Source: Ostrinia nubilalis | Lineage: Eukaryota > Arthropoda > Insecta > Lepidoptera > Crambidae | Assembly: GCF_963855985.1 (NCBI RefSeq) | Contig: NC_087092.1 | Location: 186,001-250,000 of the forward strand | Reading direction: 5' to 3' | DNA: 64,000 bases | Shown: in pieces, positions 23,874 through 33,351 of the stretch | Layout: each line of letters starts with the position of its first letter | How positions within the stretch are numbered: the first letter of the stretch is position 1 | Program-made: the position numbers and the translations under genes | The notes under the pieces: generated by a model | The model's input: the letters and a program-made list of their open reading frames with translations, nothing else | What the model was told of the DNA's origin: nothing | The model's database searches: none

Positions 23874-24023
23874 CGCCCGTATTCACAAACGTTGCTTGCT
23901 TAAGTGAAGCAGCAAATCAGCACACAACGCACATTGAATAGAGCTCTGTGATTGGTTTATTCGTGTGTCACCCTGTGCGTCCACGCGCACTGTAAGACCT
24001 CATAATGTTTGTGAATACGGGTG
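23874..24023. mobile_element. TAA-flanked MITE
   Basis: Ends CGCCCGTATTCACAAACGTT...AATGTTTGTGAATACGGGTG with TAA on both sides (23871-23873 and 24024-24026). 150 bp, no ORF of note. PIF/Harbinger-type by target site. Confidence 0.7.
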
Positions 24024-24029
24024 TAACTC

Positions 24030-24529
24030 TATTTGAGTCCTTCACACTACCAGTTAGTAATCACCATTTCAAGTTTAATAACTTTTTATTTTCAGTATTT
24101 AGCAAAGCTCGACTGAAATATGTGAGTAGACACACAGAAAATCCGTTTATTTGCTGGATGTGCCAGATTAGAGAGTGTCGTCTCAGCGGATGCAACAGGC
24201 GGTAACGAGGCGCGACGGGTTGCAGCTAAAATATTATTATGATCGGAGGCGGAGCGGCAACCGCGACGCATGCCAGAGCCAACAGACTAAACCGTAACAT
24301 TAGGATTAGACTATAAATCTCATTTTTTTCTTTTCTTTTCTCTTTATTGTTTTCTGTGGCATTATTCAGTATGCTGCTATATTTACATTCAATCTTGCTC
24401 TATTGTCTTCTTTATACAATAGGTAGATAAATATTTCCATGAACGAATCTTATTTAGATAGGGAAAAAAAAAACATACGGGTCGAATTGAGAACCTCCTC
24501 CTTTTTTGAAGTCGGTTGATTATCATAAA
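24030..24529. other. No gene recognised
   Basis: AT-rich with one GC-richer patch at 24170-24280. Nothing was recognised. Confidence 0.4.
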
Positions 24530-24537
24530 ATATGAAT

Positions 24538-25252
24538 TAGAGATGAAACGGATATCCGGTAACTATCCGGTAGGCCGGATATCCGGCCTAAATTTATTAT
24601 TCGGCCGGATACCGGATAGTAACTCACTATCCGGCCGGATACCGGATATTAAAAAACTACGAAAATTTCCTAATAATAAAATGAAATACATTAATCTTTG
24701 AGGTAAATGTCAATAAAATAGCTTACAATAATGACGGATTTCATTTAAAGTCCAAAAAGTTACAAAAAAGCCATATTAAGGCCTTTCAAAAAACTAATTT
24801 ATTTTTCTGAGCTATTCACTCTAATGATGATATCTGATAATGTCGAAATGTTGCCAAATAAAATAGGCGATCTTTTTTTTTTCACTGATGGTCTGATGAC
24901 ATGATGCAGTTCAGTCAGATTACGCAGCAAGTAAACTAATTTAATTTTCGCTATTTAATCACACACTCACGATGGCAACCGAAATCGCCCGAATTGATCT
25001 GCCCCCTAGACAAGTGGCAAAATCTGACATTCTATTCGGACCGATTCGATTTTCGAAAAGTGTGACTAGTCTAGTCTACTAATAGATCCACTGATCGCGT
25101 TCGAAGCACATGTGCGGCGCTAAACTCGTCACGACATGCAACGAGACAATGGGCCAACTATCCGGCCGCCGGATATCCGGCTATCCGGCCTAGCAGCTGG
25201 CCGGATATCCGGTATCCGGTATCCGGCCAAACAACTATCCGTTTCATCTCTA
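24538..25252. mobile_element. hAT-type non-autonomous element with CCGGATA clusters
   Basis: Terminal inverted repeats TAGAGATGAAACGGATA...TATCCGTTTCATCTCTA lie inside an exact 8-bp target duplication, ATATGAAT, at 24530-24537 and 25253-25260. Eight-bp TSDs and YARNG ends are the hAT hallmark. Dense CCGGATA/TATCCGG repeats occupy the first ~110 bp and last ~100 bp, as expected of subterminal transposase-binding repeats. 715 bp without a transposase ORF. Confidence 0.9.
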
Positions 25253-25260
25253 ATATGAAT

Positions 25261-26960
25261 AATTTATTTGTACCGCGAAGCCTAAGTTTAGCATCGGTTC
25301 CCAATTCTAATTTCAGAAATGAGGAAGTTTCAAGTTAAGTATCTGCATGTATTAATTTTTCATATTACAATCGGCGATCAACCCTGATTTATTTAAATCC
25401 AGTGTCAGAGTTGATCACATATCATTTCTTCATCGCCATACTTGACACGAAGAGATCATTTTAATCTAAAACCTGTGTAACATTAATCAGCGTGTATTGT
25501 GAAAAAAATATGCTTGCGATCGTGTATTAATGTTTTACCAGTTTTTCATCCATGATTCGCCCAAATGAGTTGCCTCTTTTCCAAACAAAGAGAGCCGATT
25601 GGAGCCGCTGTGCTGGATGAACAGGCACACAACTGAACTTCATACAGTAAGGAATGGTGGGGAAATGACTACGGTTTCAAGCAACGTTGGAAATAACAAA
25701 TAATAGCCCTGACCGTCAGATAGTATCTGTACCATAACTACATAGTTTTCTATAGAAATGCCATCGCTTGCACCACTGAGCAGAAAATAGCGCCGTTGAT
25801 TTAACAAGCATTGCACATATTTATGAACATTTTGTTAACTATTCCTAACTATTACACTTCCATGGTGCGTAGTAGGCATTTGACAAAATCTTCATGAAGA
25901 TCTGTAGGAGCACGTTTTTACTCGGGTGATTGTTTCAACATCATTAGGCTATCACTCTACTCAAAGACGTTATCACAGGAAAAAGCAATGTCCAATGACA
26001 CTTGTTGCAGTCTACTCCCAGTGGGCTTGCCGCCTTCACCGCTAGTTGCGGCGCGCGGCGGGCGGCGGGCAAGGTTACGGTCGGAAAATATTGCGGGATT
26101 GGACGCGGTGCCGCTTTTACAGGGTTGTTTGCTATATTTTAAACGCGGCCCGGCCCGCTCATGATCTGATGGTTAGGATAAACAAACAGATTGGAAAACA
26201 TTTCCGCCTTTGACCATTGTGTGCTCAGGCTAAATACAATTTGGATTGAGTGATGGGAATGCAAACGCGTAATAAAAAATAAGCGTAATTTTGATCCTTT
26301 CCAACATAGGTATTGTTTTTGATTTCCTTCTATAGTTAATTATGAAAGGAAATACATATTTTGCTAAGAGCTGCTAAAAACAAAAAAAACACTTCATATA
26401 ACTTTTAAAGTCAATTAATTAGGCTAGAGAGATTTGATTAATAATCCCCAGTCCGAAATAGCGTTGAATGATATAATCTGCGAATGCGCCGATTCCGACT
26501 CGATTATAGGGATAAATAGTCGCTGCAGGCAAAGCCGACCGTAATCCTCAATCATGTCCGAGCTTATTAATTGGCACTAAGTAATATTTAAACTTTAAAA
26601 GAATAAAACATTGCAGATTATAATAGTCAAATTTTTCAGGTATAGTTATAGGTAATTAAACTGAATGTTTGTGATTACTATATCCCATCCCATATAAGGA
26701 ATATACCTACCTACATAATATAGTATATTTTATAACATTAAGTATTCATGAATTTAGTGTGTGGGGAAAAACACGCCCGTGCCCACACCAATGAATAATA
26801 AACACAAAGCTATTTATTCCTGTGTTTTTTCAGACAGCACTTTTGTCATTCAAACCGCGCGCCGCGTAAACGAAAATGGATGTTATTCCACAAATTGATA
26901 ATTACTTTTAGTCTGTTGACTTATTTAGCTGTTGTTTGCCTTCAAAGTGGCTGGTGGTGG
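25261..26960. other. No gene recognised
   Basis: AT-rich apart from GC-rich runs near 26030-26165. No coding or RNA feature was identified. Confidence 0.45.
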
Positions 26961-26963
26961 ATG

Positions 26964-27233
26964 TCAGTCTGGTTTTTTTTTATTGCGTTTCTTAGTATTT
27001 AGCTGAGCTGGTAATGTCGTGGGAATCTGTTGATGGGAGTCAATATAACGGGAACCTTGATCGACCTGTTCAAGATCCGCTATGGTGCGAGAAACAGCCC
27101 GCGCTAGCGACGCCTGCACTACTCCGATAAACGTGTTCCAAATAGCTGCAGCTTGCATCCTGTGTAAAGCAGAGTGCAGGGAACATGATGGCAGTGTAAT
27201 GGCGTACAACACAGCTTTGCAGGAATTTGATCC
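26964..27233 (-). CDS. Possible terminal exon of an unrecognised protein
   Basis: On the minus strand, TTCTCCACAG precedes an 89-codon open segment ending in TGA. The translation starts GSNSCKAVLYAITLPSCS, continues ALHRMQAAAIWNTFIGVVQ and ends in a basic tail, TKKRNKKKPD. Composition is protein-like (mixed hydrophobic and polar with few low-complexity runs), but no family is recognised and no upstream exon could be paired with it. The frame has no obvious ATG near the left edge, so if real it is a spliced last exon. A chance ORF is a serious alternative. Confidence 0.25.
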   Translation of the reverse strand, partial: GSNSCKAVLYAITLPSCSLHSALHRMQAAAIWNTFIGVVQASLARAVSRTIADLEQVDQGSRYIDSHQQIPTTLPAQLNTKKRNKKKPD

Positions 27234-27239
27234 CTGTGG

Positions 27240-30200
27240 AGAATGAACTTTGCGAACGGAAATGGGAGTTACGAGTATGCCGGAGGTTGGATAGCTTTGA
27301 AACTGCGCTAGTTATACTAGTATTAGATTATCTGTGGTTATACTTAGGGTGAAACGTACTTAAAGTCGTTATGAATACATGTATTAGTTAATTGTAATAA
27401 AGGATGTAATACATGGAGGTGTAGATTGACAAAAGCGTAAAAAAATATTTTTAGAAATTATTAAAAAAATCTCCAAACCTACCTTCCATAGAGATAAGAA
27501 TTAGATTAGATTTTAAGAACCAATTGGTCAGGCTACTTTTTTGATAATCAACGTTTCGATGTTCAGACACTAACTGCTTCGCAGAATGATCTTAAAGAGC
27601 CTGTGCCTAATTCCCATCATGGTCTGATTGCGCTGCGCGGGCGCACCGAGCGCGTCGTGGGCAACTGGTTTAGGATGTCGTCGAAAGTCGCCGAATTACA
27701 CTCGCCTGGCCCATATCTCATCTCAACCGATGCTGTGAGAACAGGGGGTCTTTGTCCCGAAGTGGTAACTACTACTTATTAGCATGACTGAGTTAAAGTT
27801 AACTTATACATTTATTAAAGAAGTTAGTTTAATTTTGCGCGTTCAATTTCATCACGTCATCCCACTTATGGCATAGCCACCGGCGGAGCTGTCAAGGGAG
27901 CGCGGCACTAATATTTAACTTGTCCCGCAAATAACCGTAAGTATCCGTTTTCATAAAGAGTTATGGCTGCGATGACGTCACTGGCCACGGTCCAGTTGTC
28001 CGATCCCATACATCAACTATTCTTGTCCCCAATCTATTTTTGTATTATTCGTGTCATTAACTTTTATTTTCGATGTCTTTCATTCATGAAAACTTGTAGC
28101 GCCATATCATGAGGTCGTCTAAAAAATGTGACACTTTCAGCCTATCGAGAACTGAAATCGAGTATATCCTATATTTGCCCACTCCTATTATGTGTGAGAT
28201 CCATTTATGTGTGTGTTTAATTAAGATTTACCCGAACCTTTCTGATTGTTGCAAAATATCATTATTATCTATGAATATATCAAATAACAGAGCTTTTCTC
28301 CACCTCTGTGCTCATTAGACTGGATAATATTGTTTGATAGAATTAAAAGACATGTGCAGCCTCGCGTCACTAATGAACACGCGAGAGCGTAGGCGCCGTC
28401 TGTAGAGCGCTCTGTTTACCAAGGGTAGGTGGCGCTCTGCTCATGTTGGATTACAAACAAAATATTGGGTAGGTAGGTATCTACCGAGATCCGAATTTGT
28501 TATTACTATAAAGGTTAGTGTATGCAAAGTTAGAAGCAGGCTTCAAGCAAAATTAAAAATCATTATTTTAAGCCACAAATTAACTGAAAAGTATAAATTC
28601 AAAATCTCTCGTAGTAAATAGGATGGCTTATTTTATTTCAAGCTACTTTTCATTCTGAGCGAGTTGCTACGAAGAACGGTTGCAAAAAACAAGGAAACAG
28701 TTACAGCGGTTTAATTTCTAAATGTAGGTATGTTGTTTGCAATATAATATCCAAATGAGCCAATTAATGGTATCGATGCGCTATCCAGTTAGCGTCGTTC
28801 CGCGCAATAAGCCGCGGCGCTCGCTGCGCACCAGCCGCAATACTTGAACTAAGCACCGTCTAAGTGCGCGTGCGCATCCTCCTTTGCAACAAAGCTGATA
28901 CAAATAATGTTACGTAATTGAATCACTCATTATCGTAATTTTTAACGCAACATTTACCACATGAGTATCTTTCCTCTATAACATTACAGAGCATAGGAAA
29001 ACTCAAAAAATAGACAATGATTAAATTAAAGACACCTGTTAGGAGACTGTCCCAGTGAGCTACCGAGACATGGATCAGTAAAAATCCACTCCATCTGCCA
29101 TTTTTCATGGGTTCTTTTTCAGGGCCTGGCGGTTCTGTTCGGCTCCTCCGAGTCGGCGCCACAACACAAACTAATCAAACACAATTAAGTGATTTCTAAT
29201 CTCATGAGGAATTATTTAATTAACGGCAGGAGAATAGCTTGCATCGCCTAATTGGACAGTGCTCTATATCGGCCAAGTTCTAATAAATTATAACGCTTCA
29301 TTAGTCACGTTCAGAACACATGTAGACCAACTGTTTGTTTAATTAATTGATTATCGTGTTAAAAATGTATTACTGCATCAATGGTCTCAATCAGGAAACA
29401 GTTACCTGGCTTACTGTAAACGTAGAAACCAGGTTTTTCTTCTTTACCTACTTAGTTGTGTCTATATTTTATTTTTTATTGAAAAAAAAGTGTAATTGGA
29501 AAACTTCATAGGAAAATTTTCTCCTAATCAGATTAAAGCTAAGCTTTTTGGGACAAGATTTAGATAATTAGTATCATTATAAGTAAAATATTTGTTATTA
29601 GACTCCAGCTTTACTTTTGAATTATTTATTATATCGATGTCTGTAAACGTTATTAGTATGTCATATATCTTTCACGGTCCTTAAATACAGCGTTGTAACG
29701 AAAGAAAAAAGAGAATGGAAAGTAAAACTCATTAATCAACATTAACTTCACGTAGAGTAGTAACATAATCGACTCTATTAGACTTGTCAGTTAATCCTTT
29801 ATTATCATACTAGCAATTTTCCAATATGTGCGCGTCTCGATCGTGTGTGTAATGTGTAGTAAAGGTATCTAGTGCAATTTTTTTCAGAATGTGATATCAT
29901 GCCTTGCTTATCTGGAAATGATGCAGGAACAGAAAGATTCATCAAAAGAGGCACGTTAGCAGAAAAAACAAAAGTAGCCACTTTCATTAATTTGTAACCG
30001 CTGGTATTATCAGTGCCCAAGTCATTTATTTTAAGTACATTAAGGCTGTACCTCCTTTTAGCTCTTTGAGGTCGCGACATTTTACAAACATGATACGAGA
30101 AATACATATTATTGGGACTTCCTTTGAGTCGGCAGGAGGCTTTGAAGCGACATTTTGCGTAATTAACTGCGTATCTAATTTCATTTACGAATTATTTTGT

Positions 30201-31269
30201 TTGGGCCTGAAATAATGTTCGTGAATTTACAATTTTACAGCTTTAGTATAGAAAGCTAGATATGTCTGAAACAGTCTACCAACCAATTACTTACGATTGA
30301 ACCTTAAATGTTTATCGAAAACTTTATTATTTATCTGGTTTTTATTTGGACAAAAACTGCTCTTCCTATAATAATAATTTTGCAGTAAATGGTCGTACTT
30401 AGGTTCTAATTGAATTACTACCTCAATAGTTAAGTCAGTATTTTATAAATTGGAAAACTATAGTTATCATGCTATGCACGAGCAGCCGCGAAGGCAAACA
30501 GAAAACGATACAATCGAGTTACACGCTCGTGGTGGTTCTCGAATTCTTCAGCGTACAGAGCGAGAGATTGCCGCAAAAACCGCGCGCTGCGAAAACAGAT
30601 GGAATCATTTGCAGGTGACGCAAGAAAAGATTGCGCAATCAGTTTATTATTTGATTTCGATTCCATTTCTTAGATCGTGTATTGCTATTGAATCGGTCAG
30701 GCTCAAAAGATATTCCTTTTCTAAACATAAATAATTTACTATTTACTAAATAATTTAAGGTCTACACAACTTGTTTTAGATGCTTCTTGAGTAATTAATC
30801 TCTGGATTCCCGTTCAATTATGCGTAATTGCGTATGCTCCGTCCGGCACTAATTAAGACGGATACAGGGTGCCCTGTCCGTCATTCGACTGCAGATGGGA
30901 CTGCTAAGATTGAGCTTCTATCATACTACATTACAAAAGATTTTGAAGGTTGTTACTCATAGCACAGAATAATAATAAGTACTACGTACAGAAGTTTTAC
31001 TTCGCGAAGGTATTTAAAAAAATGTATGCTCAATGTCATTAACAATATGGTGTAATTTAGCCTGTCTCAAGAGTCAAGCACCATTTTGTTGACAAACGTC
31101 AGTGATCGGCACTGCGCCGAAGATAAAGGGCTGACTTCGGTAAAATGATGTGACGTGAGGTGCCAAACTGCGGAAAATGGCGGAGAAAATACATGATTTA
31201 GCATGAATTATCATGAATAATATTAACTACTTATTTACCTCTCAGTGTCTTGAGGCAACTTAAAAAAGT
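27240..31269. other. No gene recognised
   Basis: Long AT-rich stretch. GC-richer patches occur at about 27620-27720, 28380-28440, 28790-28880 and 29105-29160. Short ORFs (for example 29805-30107 minus, 30450-30734 plus) match no known family. It ends at the errantivirus target site. Confidence 0.45.
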
Positions 31270-31273
31270 AGGT
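31270..31273 (+). repeat. Errantivirus target-site duplication, left
   Basis: AGGT immediately before the 5' LTR, repeated as AGGT at 38084-38087 immediately after the 3' LTR. Four-bp duplications are usual for errantiviruses. Confidence 0.9.
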
Positions 31274-31677
31274 AGTTATGTCCTCCAACATGCCATCACG
31301 CATTATCCAAGTACCTAAATAGGCATATAAGATAACGAAATAAGCATATTAAGCATATTGTATTACAATGTAACAATCTAAACTGCCGAGTCGGGAACAA
31401 AGACATATTATAATCGAAATCAACATCCGGCAGTTCCCGGTAGACGCCTCACGCCACCGGACCGATAATCAGCTCTATATAAAGAGCCCGTGATGATGGT
31501 ATGACACATTATATTTTAGGCTTCCCACTTCGAAGCACCTTAGGTTAGTTAGGCTAGTACCGTTCAATCGCTGAACACTTAGTTGTAATTTCTGTACTTT
31601 ATAATTTCATTAAAAATCATTGAAAGTTTAAAGTTGTAGTTTTTTTTATAAAGTCTGCTCGCCGCACAAACTTGACT
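31274..31677 (+). repeat. 5' LTR
   Basis: 404 bp, starting AGTTATGTCC and ending ACTTGACT, so the termini are AGT...ACT. It is identical by eye to the 3' LTR at 37680-38083. It contains a TATA box at 31476-31483. The final T also serves as the first base of the primer-binding site. Confidence 0.95.
31476..31483 (+). promoter_or_regulatory. LTR TATA box
   Basis: TATATAAA inside the LTR, preceded by AGCTC; the likely core promoter for the genomic RNA, placing the U3/R boundary a few tens of bases downstream. The same sequence lies in the 3' LTR at 37882-37889. Confidence 0.65.
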
Positions 31678-31695
31678 GGCGCAGCCGGCAGGATC
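31677..31695 (+). other. Primer-binding site, tRNA-Ser type
   Basis: TGGCGCAGCCGGCAGGATC begins at the last LTR base. It complements the 3' end of a serine tRNA (..GGCTGCG plus CCA), the primer class used by the 17.6/297 group of errantiviruses. The identity is from family knowledge; the tRNA of this host was not available for comparison. Confidence 0.8.
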
Positions 31696-31800
31696 TCGCG
31701 TCGCGATAATCAAAGTATAACGATTATATCGGTCTTGAGCAGTCGCGGTTAGGCTATCAAGTCTACAACGGCGGGATCCACGAACCAAACAAATAAGTCA

Positions 31801-31860
31801 AGCGGCACCAGCACCAGCAGCAGCACCAGCAGCAGCAGCAGCACCAGCAGCAGCAGCGGC
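31801..31860 (+). repeat. AGC/ACC-rich triplet repeat in the retroviral leader
   Basis: An imperfect (AGC)n/(ACC)n run of about 60 bp in the untranslated leader between primer site and gag. In one frame it would read as Ser/Thr, but that frame has no nearby ATG, so it is probably untranslated. Confidence 0.85.
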
Positions 31861-31885
31861 ACATCGAGAAGATATGGGGGTGAGC

Positions 31886-31898
31886 GGCAAGTGAGTAA
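31886..31898 (+). promoter_or_regulatory. Candidate 5' splice site in the leader
   Basis: CGGCAAGTGAGTA gives a strong donor (GTGAGT, cut between 31890 and 31891). Errantiviruses make env from a spliced mRNA whose donor is near the 5' end. The matching acceptor would normally lie late in pol or at the start of env, inside the interval deleted here. Confidence 0.45.
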
Positions 31899-32079
31899 AC
31901 CTCTTCGCTACCGTTTTTGTACCATTCTTCCCAAATTTTTGTAACGTTCTTTATCCCAAATCATAATAAACGTTACTGCTCGTAGTTCCTTCCACTTTAA
32001 GGATTACGCCAGCGCTTAGTAATAGGAAAGAAATATTTTGAAATTGTTTATTTTATCAGAAAATTGTTAATTAATTAAA

Positions 32080-33351
32080 ATGGAACATATAAATGTTATA
32101 CCTAGTGAAATGTTAAATTTAATACCGAAGTTTGAAGGCGACGGTAAAACGTTGAATTTATTCCTAAGGGAATGCCAATATGTTATAAATATATATAGAG
32201 GCCCTGATGAAAATGTAACACAAAACAGTTATGTATTTCATGCGATAACTAGTAGATTAGTAGGGCGCGCAGCGGCATTGTTAAGCGAGCGCGAAGATAT
32301 TAATACATGGATAGCATTAAAACAAGTGTTAACCCAGCATTTTGGAGACCCCAGATCGGAAGCTTGCATAGCGATCGAACTAGAACAAATTAAAATCAAA
32401 CATGGAGAGTCGTATAGCGAATTATGTCATCGTATTCAGAATGTTAAGAGCACGCTAATGTCCAAAGTCAACATGATTGAGGACGAAGGCATTAAAGCAG
32501 CTAAAGTAATTATATACGATAATACCGCGTTAAATGTCTTTTTATTCAATCTAACTGAAGACATGATTAGAGTGATTAGACTTAGAGGTTGTACCACCTT
32601 AGAGCAAACCCTAAGCATTGTGTCTGAGGAGGAAAACTTCCAATTTCAGTACAATATGAAAAATAAGAACAAAGGAGGTGTGCCTCCTAGTAAACCCAGC
32701 TTTACCCAATCTCAACCGGCATTTAAACCGAATTTCGTATCGCCAACTCAAGCATTTAAGTTTGGCATACCTTTCAATAATAATAATCCATTCAAACAAA
32801 ACTTCACACCTTTCAATAGGTTTAATCCAAATGGACAAAACTTCAGATATAATATGCCACAGAATCCTAATAATATGTCCAATCAACCTAAGTTCGCTTT
32901 CTCAAATCAGAACCCACAAAATTTCAGATTCCAGCCCAATCAAAATCCTAGACCTATTTATAGGATGCCTAGTAATAATAACAATCACTACAGGCCTAAT
33001 CCATATTCGGTTCCAATGAATCAATTCAATCAATTCCCACAACAAAATAACCAATTTAAATTCGGATTAAGCAACCCACCTTTGGCGCAGCGTCCCTCAT
33101 ACAAGTTGGACACTGATGTTTCAATGCGTTCAGCAGCTCCAATCCATCATAACTTAATAAATAACCCTGAAACCCCGGAAACACTCTTTTACGAGCCCGA
33201 GCCAGAGAGTCCCGAGGACCAGTACTATTATTACTACGACGATCAGTACGAGGACGTACCTCAGTATGAATCAGAGCAAATAGTAGAACCGGAAACTCAT
33301 AATGACGAAAATTTTCAAGTAGAAGCCTCACCGGATATAAATCGGAAGTGA
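32080..33351 (+). CDS. gag: Errantivirus Gag polyprotein
   Basis: 423 aa from ATG to TGA. Gag forms the capsid that packages the element's RNA. The N-terminal ~190 residues are a helical, charged capsid-like region (for example LNLFLRECQYVINIY and AIELEQIKIKHGESYSELCH). The C-terminal half is rich in Asn, Phe, Pro and Gln, with repeats such as FKPNF and FNPNGQNF, and ends in an acidic, tyrosine-rich tail (YYYYYDDQYEDVPQYESE). No CCHC zinc knuckle is present, as is usual for errantivirus Gag. The frame is intact, and the last codons overlap pol, which is read by a -1 frameshift at 33309-33315. Confidence 0.93.
   Translation: MEHINVIPSEMLNLIPKFEGDGKTLNLFLRECQYVINIYRGPDENVTQNSYVFHAITSRLVGRAAALLSEREDINTWIALKQVLTQHFGDPRSEACIAIELEQIKIKHGESYSELCHRIQNVKSTLMSKVNMIEDEGIKAAKVIIYDNTALNVFLFNLTEDMIRVIRLRGCTTLEQTLSIVSEEENFQFQYNMKNKNKGGVPPSKPSFTQSQPAFKPNFVSPTQAFKFGIPFNNNNPFKQNFTPFNRFNPNGQNFRYNMPQNPNNMSNQPKFAFSNQNPQNFRFQPNQNPRPIYRMPSNNNNHYRPNPYSVPMNQFNQFPQQNNQFKFGLSNPPLAQRPSYKLDTDVSMRSAAPIHHNLINNPETPETLFYEPEPESPEDQYYYYYDDQYEDVPQYESEQIVEPETHNDENFQVEASPDINRK
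33309..33315 (+). promoter_or_regulatory. -1 ribosomal frameshift slippery heptamer
   Basis: In the gag frame the bases read A AAT TTT, a canonical X XXY YYZ heptamer. Slipping back one base enters the pol frame, which is open from 33306 onward. It is therefore positioned correctly within the 46-nt gag/pol overlap (33306-33351). A downstream stimulatory structure was not computed. Confidence 0.75.

Noticed and set aside
29105..29186. Plus-strand candidate last exon after TTCTTTTTCAG (GLAVLFGSSESAPQHK...)
   Set aside because: Only 21 codons with no family match and no upstream exon; acceptor-like tracts are common in AT-rich DNA.
31579..31788. 69-codon minus-strand ORF across the 5' LTR and leader
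   Set aside because: Antisense to LTR and primer-binding site, no protein features; a shadow ORF.
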